Part shown: positions 1 to 5,694 of the stretch, in pieces | Position numbering within the stretch: position 1 is the first letter of the stretch | Layout of the letters: every line of letters begins with the position of its first letter | Assembly: GCA_021786815.1 (NCBI GenBank) | Contig: JAJYMR010000396.1 | Coordinates: 1-7,313, forward strand | Source: Deltaproteobacteria bacterium | GTDB lineage: Bacteria; Desulfobacterota; Binatia; Binatales; Binataceae | Direction of reading: 5' to 3' | DNA: 7,313 bases | The notes under the pieces: model-generated | What the model was told of the DNA's origin: nothing | Database searches by the model: none | The model's input: the letters and a program-made list of their open reading frames with translations, nothing else | Program-made: the position numbers and the translations under genes

Positions 1-72
1 GGCGCATATCATCGGCGGCGCGAAAGGAATATAATTATTGATGCCGGTGCGGGATTCTTTTGTAAGATCCGG

Positions 73-471
73 ATGAAGAAAAAGACACAGATATTCAATT
101 CGGCCGTCAACAGCAGGCCTGATCCGAAGTCAACTATCGCCGCCGCCGTCAGGCTTGACGAGGAATACCGGCTGACACGGGAAGCCCTTCTAAATGCGGG
201 AGTCGACATGACCGACAGTATCGACGCGCTTTATCGCGACTGGCGTCGATGGCGTCATGGCTCGAAATCCCGGGCCGGAGCCAATCGAGCAGGGTTGGCG
301 GAGGCGGACCAATGGTGGGCTCGGCACCTTGCGCAATTCCGGGTCCTGATCGATCAACCGCACGTTGCAGCCCGGGCCGCTCGGGCACGCAAAGACCGGA
401 ACGAGGTTAACGCAAAAGCGCGTCTCGCGGCAGACAACCCTGTCGAACCTTGTTCCCAGCCGCACGATTGA
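73..471 (+). CDS. Hypothetical small charged protein
   Basis: I do not recognise this 132-residue reading frame. It starts with a Lys-rich ATG segment (MKKKTQ) and is strongly Arg/Ala-rich and probably mostly helical. It carries tryptophan-containing basic patches: DWRRWR around residues 56-61 and DQWWAR around 79-84. There is no signal peptide or membrane segment. The tail from about residue 118 is Pro/Ser-rich and looks disordered. The Shine-Dalgarno is weak (a GATCCGG stretch just before the ATG). The internal Met at residue 46 (position 208) is an alternative start but has no better ribosome site. Tryptophan and tyrosine content and a reasonable amino-acid mix favour a real protein over chance. 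The reverse strand is also open over much of the region, so the call stays tentative. No function is assigned. Confidence 0.45.
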   Translation: MKKKTQIFNSAVNSRPDPKSTIAAAVRLDEEYRLTREALLNAGVDMTDSIDALYRDWRRWRHGSKSRAGANRAGLAEADQWWARHLAQFRVLIDQPHVAARAARARKDRNEVNAKARLAADNPVEPCSQPHD

Positions 472-691
472 CGTGAGAGAGGCGGGACTCGCCCTGCGCC
501 TTTCACGATACGGATCGACCGCGGGTTAACCTGCCTGGCACAGCATCCGGGACAGTGAACTTGAGGTTTGCGGCCGGCGTCAAACCGGCTGTGTAACCGT
601 CGCGACGCGCAAGGCGCGTTATATTAGGCCGGAAAAGCGGCGACTTTCGCCGCGAACTTGCAGAATTCAGGCATCCGCAGCCCGATTCCCC

Positions 692-729
692 AAAAAAAAC
701 ACTTGACCCCTGTATCATTAGGGGCTCAA
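692..729 (-). terminator. Bulged hairpin with U8 tract on minus strand
   Basis: On the plus strand, TTGA-CCCCT (703-711) is complementary to AGGGG-(C)-TCAA (720-729): nine base pairs with one bulged base around an 8-base loop. Eight consecutive A residues lie at 692-699. Read on the minus strand this is a stem-loop followed three bases later by U8, the classic shape of an intrinsic terminator. No intact minus-strand gene ends here. It might stop antisense transcription into the upstream gene. Alternatively, it may be a palindromic operator with an adjacent A-tract in the RRM promoter region. Confidence 0.35.
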
Positions 730-770
730 AAGGCGTAACCTAACTCGGGTTTTGGACATTCCTTTCATTC

Positions 771-793
771 GGTCCGGGAATCAATCCCGGATT
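771..793 (+). promoter_or_regulatory. Hairpin in the RRM gene leader
   Basis: TCCGGGA (773-779) and TCCCGGA (785-791) form a perfect 7-bp stem with an ATCAA loop. Two G-U pairs could extend it outward. It lies about 46 bases before the start codon at 838, has no U-tract, and is followed by an A-rich single-stranded stretch and the ribosome site. It is more likely a structural element of the mRNA leader than a terminator. A role in translational or temperature control is only inferred. Confidence 0.35.
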
Positions 794-828
794 GCCTGCT
801 CGGAGTCAATTCGAAAAATAAACCTTTC

Positions 829-834
829 GGAGGG
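829..834 (+). promoter_or_regulatory. Ribosome binding site of first RRM gene
   Basis: GGAGGG sits three bases before the ATG at 838 and fixes that start. The spacing is a little short but the match to the 16S 3' end is strong. Confidence 0.75.
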
Positions 835-837
835 CAA

Positions 838-1167
838 ATGCCCAGCAAATTGTATGTAGGCAATCTCGCCTACTCGGTCTCCAATGACGATCTCCGCGAC
901 CTCTTCTCACAAGCCGGTGAGGTGCAAAGCGCCACGGTGATCACAGACAAATTCTCGGGCCAGTCAAAGGGCTTCGGCTTCGTCGAGATGTCGAGTTCCG
1001 ACGAGGCTTCAAAGGCGATCTCGCAGTTCAATGAAACGGAACTCAAGGGTCGCAATATCAAGGTGAGCGAGGCCAAGCCGCGCGAGTCAGGCTTCGGCGG
1101 CGGCGGCGGCAACCGCGATCGAAGGGGCGGCGGCGGCGGTGGTGGCCGCGGACGCGATCGCTGGTAA
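838..1167 (+). CDS. RRM-type RNA-binding protein, glycine-rich tail
   Basis: This is a 109-residue single-domain RNA recognition motif protein of the bacterial Rbp/glycine-rich family, cytoplasmic, binding single-stranded RNA. RNP2 is LYVGNL (residues 5-10) and RNP1 is KGFGFVEM (44-51). The exposed aromatics Tyr6, Phe46 and Phe48, which stack on RNA bases in this fold, are all present. The RRM spans about residues 3-80. The tail (84-109) is Gly/Arg-rich and RGG-like, encoded by GGC/GGT runs at 1096-1110 and 1126-1146. In cyanobacteria and proteobacteria such proteins are often cold-induced and proposed to act as RNA chaperones; whether that applies here is inference. The gene stands alone with a long structured leader and a strong GGAGGG site. 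A paralogue lies at 4051-4332 on the other strand, with 43 of 82 core residues identical by hand alignment. Confidence 0.95.
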   Translation: MPSKLYVGNLAYSVSNDDLRDLFSQAGEVQSATVITDKFSGQSKGFGFVEMSSSDEASKAISQFNETELKGRNIKVSEAKPRESGFGGGGGNRDRRGGGGGGGRGRDRW

Positions 1168-1214
1168 GCGCCAGGTCCGCGATAGCTAAGCTTCAGCGCT
1201 GATATCATAACGGC

Positions 1215-1246
1215 CGAGTCCGGCGCTCAATGCGGCGCCGGACTCG
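1215..1246 (+). terminator. 12-bp perfect hairpin after the RRM gene
   Basis: CGAGTCCGGCGC (1215-1226) and GCGCCGGACTCG (1235-1246) pair perfectly around an 8-base loop, starting 47 bases after the RRM stop codon. This is the right place for a terminator, and it also lies downstream of the minus-strand aldehyde dehydrogenase remnant, so it could work in both directions. No T-run follows on either strand. It may therefore be a Rho-assisted or mRNA-stabilising stem rather than a simple intrinsic terminator. Confidence 0.45.
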
Positions 1247-1286
1247 CCGCAGCACTTTCCCATGTCGGAAACCTGGAGAGTGGCTC

Positions 1287-1457
1287 TTATGATGAGGGCA
1301 GGTTGAGGTTCACGTTGATGCATTTGCGCTGGGTGTAGCTGTCGAGCATCCCTTCCAGCGAACACTCGCGCGCGATGCCGCTTTCCTTGCATCCGCCGTA
1401 AGACTGCCCCGACATCTGCCCGCCGCCCGTGTTCAGCTGAGCCCGTCCCGAATCTGT
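1287..1457 (-). pseudogene. Remnant of an aldehyde dehydrogenase C-terminus
   Basis: Read on the minus strand, this stretch encodes LNTGGGQMSG, then YGGCKESGIARE, then SLEGMLDSYTQRK and a short tail ending at TAA (1287-1289). The pattern NTGGG...GGYKxSGxGRE...EG is the C-terminal signature of NAD(P)-dependent aldehyde dehydrogenases. It normally follows about 420 residues that include the Rossmann domain and the catalytic Glu and Cys, and all of these are absent. Just upstream in the same frame is TDSGRAQ, which resembles the DxxRAxxxA helix that precedes the NTGGG strand. The 10-15 residues normally between them appear to be missing, which suggests an internal deletion. There is no start codon or ribosome site, and the adjacent minus-strand gene ends at 1486. 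The remnant is confidently from an ALDH and cannot be active. Confidence 0.82.
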
Positions 1458-1485
1458 CGAATGCGCGGTGCGCAGCGCGCGGGGG

Positions 1486-1887
1486 CTATTTCTTGCCCTC
1501 TTTTTGGAGTTCGGCTGCGATCTCGCGATGGATCTTCGCGAGCTTGCGGTCTTCCGCGGCTATCCTCCGGTATTCGTTCTGCTGAAGGATGCACTCGTTT
1601 CGGGCCGGTGCCGCGTATCGGGTCGAGAGCCTTCGCGTATCGTGGTAGCATCGCGCGAAGGCGGCGCTGTCGTTGGCACGCTCTTCGGCTTCCTTTGCCT
1701 GCTTCTCGAAGTGCTCCGCGATTTTCAGATGATCTTCGGCGGTCTTCGCGTTCCTGATCATATCCGCGATTTTGGCTCCGCCCGCGGTTCCGCCTCCTTC
1801 CGCTTCGATTGCCTTAACCACCGCCGGCAAAGTCACTGTCGAGACCAGGAACAGCACGATCAGGGAGATGATTTGAGTGCGTCGCAT
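1486..1887 (-). CDS. Secreted alpha-helical protein, function unknown
   Basis: This 133-residue protein has a clear Sec signal peptide: basic MRRTQ, a hydrophobic core at residues 7-24, and a probable cut after V-K-A at residue 26. A short Gly-rich linker (31-37) follows. The mature part, about 40-131, is a charged helical hairpin rich in Ala, Glu and Lys (AKTAEDHLKIAEHFEKQAKEAEE, then EDRKLAKIHREIAAEL, quoted in two parts). Two cysteines, Cys80 and Cys99, could form a disulfide in the periplasm. The AKTAxDHxxIAxxF opening and the closing LAxxHRExA helix resemble small uncharacterised secreted proteins common in environmental Gram-negatives, but I know no assigned function. A GAGGA ribosome site (1898-1902 region, minus strand) about nine bases before the ATG supports the start. 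The gene diverges from the crotonase gene. Confidence 0.8.
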   Translation of the reverse strand: MRRTQIISLIVLFLVSTVTLPAVVKAIEAEGGGTAGGAKIADMIRNAKTAEDHLKIAEHFEKQAKEAEERANDSAAFARCYHDTRRLSTRYAAPARNECILQQNEYRRIAAEDRKLAKIHREIAAELQKEGKK

Positions 1888-2106
1888 GATTTTGGTTCCT
1901 CGGTTGGTATTGCGGCAGCGAGATTCGTGCCACCTCGAATATTACTAATGCTTTGCCGGGCGAATGGGTATGATTGCCGCTTCCGGATACACACAGGACC
2001 CGCTCGTATCGCCTTGCGCAGCCGAAGGTCGCGTCCGAGCCGGCTCGCGAGCCTCGCTTGCCCGGATCGTGCGCGCCGGATTAGGCTTCCGGAAAATCAA
2101 TTCCGC

Positions 2107-2111
2107 GAGGA
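2107..2111 (+). promoter_or_regulatory. Ribosome binding site that sets the crotonase start
   Basis: GAGGA lies four bases before the ATG at 2116. The same frame is open far upstream, to 1468, so this site and the beginning of the crotonase homology decide the start. Confidence 0.6.
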
Positions 2112-2115
2112 TTCG

Positions 2116-2919
2116 ATGGCCGAAAAAGTCTTTACGGTAAGGATCGAGGGCGAACTCGCCTATGTCGCGCTGAATCGCCCCGAGAAACGAAACGCAATCA
2201 ACAATGAAGTGCTGCGCGCCATCCCCGAGGCGCTTGTCGAAGCCAGCCAGGCCCCGGTCCGCGCCGTCGTTCTTTATGGCGAGGGACAGGTCTTCTCGGC
2301 CGGCATAGATTTCTCTTCGCTTGCTTCCGACACCGGGGCGGCCGGCTCAGGCGGTCCCGATCTCGCCCGCTTCCGCCGTTTCGTGCACGAGGCGCAGGCG
2401 TCGCTCGACGCGCTCGAGAGGCTCGAGAAGCCGGTTATCGGCGCGCTTCACGGCTACGTCGGCGGGCTCGGGCTCGAGCTTGCGCTCGCGTGCGACGCGC
2501 GGATAGCCGCGGCCGGAACGCGCCTTGGGATGCCCGAGGTGAGGCTCGGCCTTGTGCCCGACGTGGGCGGCACCACGCGGCTCGTGCGCACGGTGGGCTA
2601 CGCGCTCGCCAAGGAACTGATCATGACCGCGCGGATGATCGACGCGCAGGAGGCGGCGCGAATCGGGCTCGTGAACCGGGTCGTGGACGCCGGCCGGCAT
2701 ATCGGCGCGGCCGAGGAACTGGCACGCGAGATCGCGCGCAACGCGCCTTTGGCGGTCGGACTCGCCAAGAGGATCATCGACATCGGCCACAGCGTTGACA
2801 AGTCCACGTTCCTGGAGCTTGAGGCGCTCGCGCAAAGCTCGCTGCTCGTGACCGAGGATTTCCGCGAAGGCGCGGCCGCGGCCGCCCAGCGGCGCGACCC
2901 CGTGTTCAAGGCACGCTGA
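2116..2919 (+). CDS. Enoyl-CoA hydratase/isomerase family protein
   Basis: This 267-residue crotonase-fold protein is close to the usual 255-270 length. It probably hydrates 2-enoyl-CoA or isomerises an unsaturated acyl-CoA in fatty-acid or aromatic catabolism, in the cytoplasm. The CoA and oxyanion-hole segments are FSAGIDF (60-66) and GYVGGLGLELALACD (113-127). Both hydratase carboxylates are present: Glu121 in LELALACD and Glu141 in MPEVRLG, 20 residues apart as in rat mitochondrial hydratase (Glu144/Glu164). Asp149 in VPDVGGT lies eight residues after Glu141. That is the spacing of the Glu196/Asp204 pair in dienoyl-CoA isomerase, so isomerase activity cannot be excluded. The start at 2116 is chosen from the GAGGA site and because homology begins at once with VRIEGELAYVALNRP. 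The 3' end overlaps the convergent epimerase gene by 14 bases. No other beta-oxidation gene is adjacent. Confidence 0.93.
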   Translation: MAEKVFTVRIEGELAYVALNRPEKRNAINNEVLRAIPEALVEASQAPVRAVVLYGEGQVFSAGIDFSSLASDTGAAGSGGPDLARFRRFVHEAQASLDALERLEKPVIGALHGYVGGLGLELALACDARIAAAGTRLGMPEVRLGLVPDVGGTTRLVRTVGYALAKELIMTARMIDAQEAARIGLVNRVVDAGRHIGAAEELAREIARNAPLAVGLAKRIIDIGHSVDKSTFLELEALAQSSLLVTEDFREGAAAAAQRRDPVFKAR

Positions 2920-3835
2920 GCCGTATCTCGAAGGACGTCTCGAACCGCGCGCCCGGCGCAAGCACGAGCATCCCGGCGGAGATTCCGCGTGCGGCAAGAT
3001 TGAATGCGTCGGGCGCGCAGGTGTACGGCTCCATCGAGACCACGTTGCGCTCGCGCGGCGCGTACACGACGATTTCGCGAAAGGCCGGCGCCGCCCATAA
3101 CTCCACCGCGATTCGCATCGCGGGATCGACGAGTCTTGCGGCCGGCGTGGACGCCGACGAGTTCGAGCGCATGAAAACGTCGTCGAACGCCCTGTTGTCC
3201 AGCATCGCCGGTCGCCTCAGGTCGTAATCGCCCGTAACCGGCTCGCATCGCCCCGTCGGAATCAGCCCCGCGTCGAGTTCCCAGCGGCGGTCGGCGTCGA
3301 TTGTGAGCGCAATCGATTCGCGGCCTGCGCGGTTTCCGAGCGGCGCGTGAAAGTAGGGATGCGCCCCGAGGCCGAACGGCATCGCGGAAGTCCCGCTGTT
3401 GGTGACACTTGCGCGCATCCTGAGTCCGTTTCCAATCTCGTAATCAATCTCGAGCACGAACGGAAAGGGCCAGATACGCGCGAGTTCCGGGTCGGACGCC
3501 GAATCGAGTTCCGCGCTCAGATAATAGGGACCGCGCCGGTTCATCCTGAAGCGGCGGTTGTAAACGAGCCCGTGAATCGCGTTTCCGCGTGTGGGCTCGT
3601 TTATCGGCAGGACGCACTCGCGTCCGGCAAACGTGAATCGTCCGCCGGCGATACGCCCGGGCCATGGAAACAGAATCGGAATTCCGCTTCGGAACGGATA
3701 CTCGCGCCAGTCGTCGATGCTCCCGGGACCGGCGATTACGTCCAGCGAGCCCACTCGATAGCCGAGGCATTGCAGGCCCAGGTCCGGAACGAACATGGCC
3801 TGTTCGGCCTGAGCCTCGATTGTCACCAACTCCAT
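2906..3835 (-). CDS. Aldose 1-epimerase (mutarotase) family protein
   Basis: This 309-residue protein interconverts alpha and beta anomers of an aldohexose such as galactose or glucose, or a related sugar, in the cytoplasm. It has the beta-sandwich family motifs: the GIPILFPWPGRI loop (51-62), NAIHGL with His88, GAHPYFH with His159, and MEPYTCAPDAFN (268-279) with the catalytic-base Glu269. These match the two histidines and one glutamate used by galactose mutarotases. The length fits the family. The ATG at 3833-3835 is preferred because family homology begins there (MELVTIEA). The frame continues 26 codons upstream to another ATG, but that extension is Arg/Pro/Cys-rich and unlike the family. 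The Shine-Dalgarno is weak (AGG). The stop overlaps the convergent crotonase gene by 14 bases. The exact sugar is unknown, so galM is not assigned. Confidence 0.9.
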   Translation of the reverse strand: MELVTIEAQAEQAMFVPDLGLQCLGYRVGSLDVIAGPGSIDDWREYPFRSGIPILFPWPGRIAGGRFTFAGRECVLPINEPTRGNAIHGLVYNRRFRMNRRGPYYLSAELDSASDPELARIWPFPFVLEIDYEIGNGLRMRASVTNSGTSAMPFGLGAHPYFHAPLGNRAGRESIALTIDADRRWELDAGLIPTGRCEPVTGDYDLRRPAMLDNRAFDDVFMRSNSSASTPAARLVDPAMRIAVELWAAPAFREIVVYAPRERNVVSMEPYTCAPDAFNLAARGISAGMLVLAPGARFETSFEIRLSVP

Positions 3836-3956
3836 CGGCCTATGGTAGCGGCAATCGGCGGGCCGAACGCAAGACTGAAGACGCGGCGCGTGGGCCGACG
3901 GTCCGAATCCCAAGGGCCGGCCTGACCATCAAGCCCGCACCCAGTCCGGCCGTGCA

Positions 3957-4041
3957 GCCCGGTTGGACCGGGCGCCTCCATCAAAGAGCCTTTTGCCCCT
4001 TTAGAGGACGGCGCAAGTTCGGCGGTACTGCGCCGTACCGC
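3957..4041 (-). repeat. Inverted repeats between epimerase and second RRM gene
   Basis: Three stems are visible downstream of the minus-strand RRM stop at 4051. GCGGTAC/GTACCGC (4022-4028, 4035-4041) has a 6-base loop. The alternative ACGGCGCA/TGCGCCGT (4008-4015, 4029-4036) competes for the same bases. GCCCGGT/ACCGGGC (3957-3963, 3967-3973) has a 3-base loop. The first two are mutually exclusive. None is followed by a U-tract on either strand, so a terminator role for the RRM gene is possible but unproven. Confidence 0.3.
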
Positions 4042-4050
4042 GCGCAGGCG

Positions 4051-4332
4051 TCAGGGGCGCTGGGAGCCGCTCCTGTTATTGTTGTTACGGGCCTGCGCCT
4101 CGTTGACGCGAATCGGGCGTCCCTTGATTTCCCGCCCATTCAGCTTCTTTATCGCCGTATCGGCATCCGCGTCCGATGTCATCTCCACGAAGCCGAAGCC
4201 GCGGGAGCGGTTGGTGGCACGGTCGATGATGACCTGCGAACTCTCAACCTTCCCTGCCTCGGAAAAAGCGTCGTGAAGATCCTGATCCGTAACCGTCCAA
4301 GCCAGATTACCTACATACAGTCGTCGACCCAT
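4051..4332 (-). CDS. RRM-type RNA-binding protein, short Asn-rich tail
   Basis: This 93-residue single RRM protein has RNP2 LYVGNL (5-10) and RNP1 RGFGFVEM (44-51), with Tyr6, Phe46 and Phe48 as the RNA-stacking aromatics. The helix-strand layout (DLHDAFSEAGKVE, IIDRATNRSRG, DTAIKKLNG) is complete. It aligns without gaps to the other RRM protein of this window (838-1167), with 43 of the first 82 residues identical, but ends in a short basic Asn/Ser tail (RNNNNRSGSQRP) instead of a long RGG-like tail. RNA binding and a chaperone-like role are inferred from the family. The ribosome site is unclear: a GGGGG run lies 10-15 bases before the ATG, with no clean GGAGG. An extended -10 promoter candidate lies about 140 bases upstream. 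Confidence 0.94.
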   Translation of the reverse strand: MGRRLYVGNLAWTVTDQDLHDAFSEAGKVESSQVIIDRATNRSRGFGFVEMTSDADADTAIKKLNGREIKGRPIRVNEAQARNNNNRSGSQRP

Positions 4333-4474
4333 TTACCGGGACCCCCGTTCGCGCTCACTCACGCATTACCCCAAACCCAAAACGCGCAGCCGGAGAAGAA
4401 ATCCCCCAACGATTCTTCACTGCGGTCAAGCGACAAAGGAGCAAGCGGCGCGCATCCATTGCTACGTGCGGATT

Positions 4475-4483
4475 TTTATAGCA
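4475..4483 (-). promoter_or_regulatory. Extended -10 promoter candidate for second RRM gene
   Basis: On the minus strand the sequence is TGCTATAAA, matching the sigma-70 extended -10 pattern TGnTATAAT at all but the last base. No good -35 lies 16-18 bases upstream, which extended -10 promoters tolerate. Transcription would begin near 4468 and give a leader of about 136 bases, long like that of the other RRM gene. Confidence 0.4.
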
Positions 4484-4776
4484 CCGTGCGTAAATTAAGC
4501 ATAGGAGCGGATTTCTCGTATCCCGACTGGCCGTCGGCAAGCTTTTGCGCGCGATGGCGTAGTCATTGCGGCTTTCCTTAGCCCTGAGAAGCGCCGAAAA
4601 CGTGGCACAACGTGCTTGCGCCCGCGCACAACGCATCGGGAACCACCACGCCTTCAACTATTCAGTTCTTCCCGCGGCGGTCATGAAACGCTTCGAGAGC
4701 GGCGAGCGGCAAACAGGACTTTCAAATGCGCATCGCGGCGCCGCTCGACGCCGCGCTCGCTATTTCATTATTCATT

Positions 4777-4806
4777 TAGACAGCGTGGTTCGGAGTTGCT
4801 GATAAT
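4777..4806 (+). promoter_or_regulatory. Sigma-70-like promoter of the SDR gene
   Basis: TAGACA (4777-4782) and GATAAT (4801-4806) each match five of six consensus bases and are separated by 18 bases. A start near 4813 would leave a short leader of about 18 bases containing the strong ribosome site. Confidence 0.55.
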
Positions 4807-4819
4807 ACGGTTCGTCAAC

Positions 4820-4827
4820 GGAGGTGA
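4820..4827 (+). promoter_or_regulatory. Strong ribosome binding site of the SDR gene
   Basis: GGAGGTGA is fully complementary to the 16S anti-Shine-Dalgarno end and lies three bases before the ATG at 4831. It fixes the start. Confidence 0.8.
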
Positions 4828-4830
4828 TTT

Positions 4831-5589
4831 ATGCTGCTTCAAGATAGAGTCGCAATGGTTACCGCAGGTGCGGGAGTCGGAATTGGCCGCGCGGTTGCAG
4901 CCCGGTTCCTCGAGGAGGGAGCCGAGATCGTCATCACCGACGCGCATCCGCGGCGCACCGCCGAGACGGCTGCGGAACTGTCGCGGCAGTTCGGACGGGA
5001 GGTCCTGGGAATCCCGGTCGATGTCACTGAGCTGAAACAGATTGAAGACGCGGTTGCACGCACTATCGATCGCTTCGGGCGAATCGACATTCTTTTCAAC
5101 AATGCAGGAATCAACAAACTGGAACCGATTTGGGAGTGCACGGATGAGACCTGGGATCTGGTGATGAACGTTTGCCTGCGGGGGACGTTCTGGACGATGC
5201 GCGCCGTGCTGCCGCATATGCTCAAACAGGGCAAAGGTTCGATCGTGAACATGGCCTCGGCCGCGGGATGGATAGCGGCTTCGGACGGCGAGGCGCCCTA
5301 TTCGGCCGCGAAGGCAGGCGTGATGGGACTTACGCGCGCGGCCTCCGGCGAGCTTGCGGGTAAGGGTATTCGCGTCAACGCGATCGCGCCGACCGTAATC
5401 TACAATCAGTTCCTTGAGAGAATATACCCGCCGGCGATGTTCGAAGCGGCGAAGAAGCGCAATCCGATGGGCCGGTTGGGAGAGCCGCGCGAGGTTGCGA
5501 ATCTTGCACTGTTTCTCGCAAGCGATATGTCATCCTACATCACGGGCGAAGTGATCAGTATCAGCGGCGGATCGGTCGTGGTGCCATAA
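4831..5589 (+). CDS. Short-chain dehydrogenase/reductase (SDR)
   Basis: This 252-residue classical SDR is a cytoplasmic NAD(P)-dependent oxidoreductase acting on a hydroxyl/keto substrate that cannot be told from sequence. The Rossmann glycine motif is TAGAGVGIG (11-19), one residue longer than the usual TGxxxGIG; some SDR subfamilies share this form. Asp37 at the end of strand 2 (IVITD) suggests NAD(H) preference. NNAG is at 90-93. The catalytic tetrad is complete: Asn113, Ser143 (NMASAAG), Tyr157 and Lys161 (YSAAK). The C-terminal P-M-G-R-LGEPREVA and ITGEVISISGG segments (from 212) are typical of FabG-like members. A promoter candidate and an excellent GGAGGTGA site precede it. Its stop overlaps the Shine-Dalgarno of a possible 20-codon ORF, and the next gene follows 105 bases downstream on the same strand. 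Confidence 0.95.
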   Translation: MLLQDRVAMVTAGAGVGIGRAVAARFLEEGAEIVITDAHPRRTAETAAELSRQFGREVLGIPVDVTELKQIEDAVARTIDRFGRIDILFNNAGINKLEPIWECTDETWDLVMNVCLRGTFWTMRAVLPHMLKQGKGSIVNMASAAGWIAASDGEAPYSAAKAGVMGLTRAASGELAGKGIRVNAIAPTVIYNQFLERIYPPAMFEAAKKRNPMGRLGEPREVANLALFLASDMSSYITGEVISISGGSVVVP

Positions 5590-5601
5590 GGAGGTTGCGG
5601 G

Positions 5602-5664
5602 ATGCTATCCCAAGTCCCTTGTATCGGATCGATATCTTGTAGTAGTTTCAATTTATCCTTTTGA
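5602..5664 (+). CDS. Possible 20-residue leader ORF
   Basis: An ATG at 5602 is preceded by AAGGAGG (5588-5594) with an ideal 7-base spacer. The Shine-Dalgarno overlaps the SDR stop codon, so it could be translated by ribosomes finishing that gene. The frame runs 20 codons to TGA and encodes a Ser-rich peptide with two Cys and a hydrophobic end (starts MLSQVPCIG, ends FNLSF). Codon use (TGT, ATA, TTA, AGT) is AT-richer than the neighbours, unlike a conserved protein in this genome. It ends 30 bases before the next start. It could be a leader or coupling peptide for the downstream gene, or simply chance. Confidence 0.3.
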   Translation: MLSQVPCIGSISCSSFNLSF

Positions 5665-5694
5665 TAACCCCCTGGAAGAGGAGTCTGATACGCA

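Larger units (their letters stand above)
472..837. other. Non-coding region, leader of first RRM gene
   Basis: No convincing protein is seen on either strand of this 366-base gap. It holds several short inverted repeats: ACGCGC/GCGCGT (605-619), GCGGCGA/TCGCCGC (637-653), a bulged hairpin next to an A8 tract (692-729), and a hairpin 46 bases before the RRM start codon (771-793). An AT-rich TATATT lies at 620-625 and a TTGACC box at 703-708. Neither has a well-matched partner hexamer at normal spacing, so no promoter is called with confidence. The length and structure suggest a regulated 5' leader for the RRM gene. Confidence 0.5.
4333..4830. other. Long intergenic region between divergent genes
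   Basis: This 498-base stretch separates the minus-strand RRM gene from the plus-strand SDR gene. Short open frames exist on both strands (4355-4657 minus, 4566-4802 plus). They are Arg-rich, lack good ribosome sites and resemble no family, so I read them as chance. It holds two outward-facing promoter candidates, at 4475-4483 (minus) and 4777-4806 (plus). I see no tRNA, IS end or tandem repeat. The remaining 290 or so bases in the middle are unexplained. Confidence 0.5.

Noticed and set aside
870..1208. Minus-strand frame with polyproline runs over the first RRM gene
   Set aside because: The prolines are simply the complement of the glycine codon repeats in the RRM tail.
1468..2115. A long in-frame upstream extension of the crotonase gene (216 extra codons)
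   Set aside because: It overlaps the well-supported minus-strand secreted protein, has Arg/Ser-rich composition, and crotonase homology and a GAGGA site begin exactly at 2116.
2347..3248. Two minus-strand open frames of about 216 codons over the crotonase gene and epimerase end
   Set aside because: Arg/Gly/His-rich antisense frames of GC-rich coding DNA; no family resemblance and no ribosome site.
3836..3913. Upstream ATG adding 26 residues to the epimerase
   Set aside because: The extension is Arg/Pro/Cys-rich and outside the family's conserved start; the ATG at 3835 begins the homology, although its ribosome site is weak.
3347..4581. Plus-strand open frames across the epimerase and second RRM gene
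   Set aside because: They mirror the minus-strand genes; the translated sequences are low in structure and match nothing.
4355..4802. Small open frames on both strands in the 4333-4830 gap
   Set aside because: Arg-rich, no ribosome sites, no recognisable motifs, and they overlap the promoter candidates.
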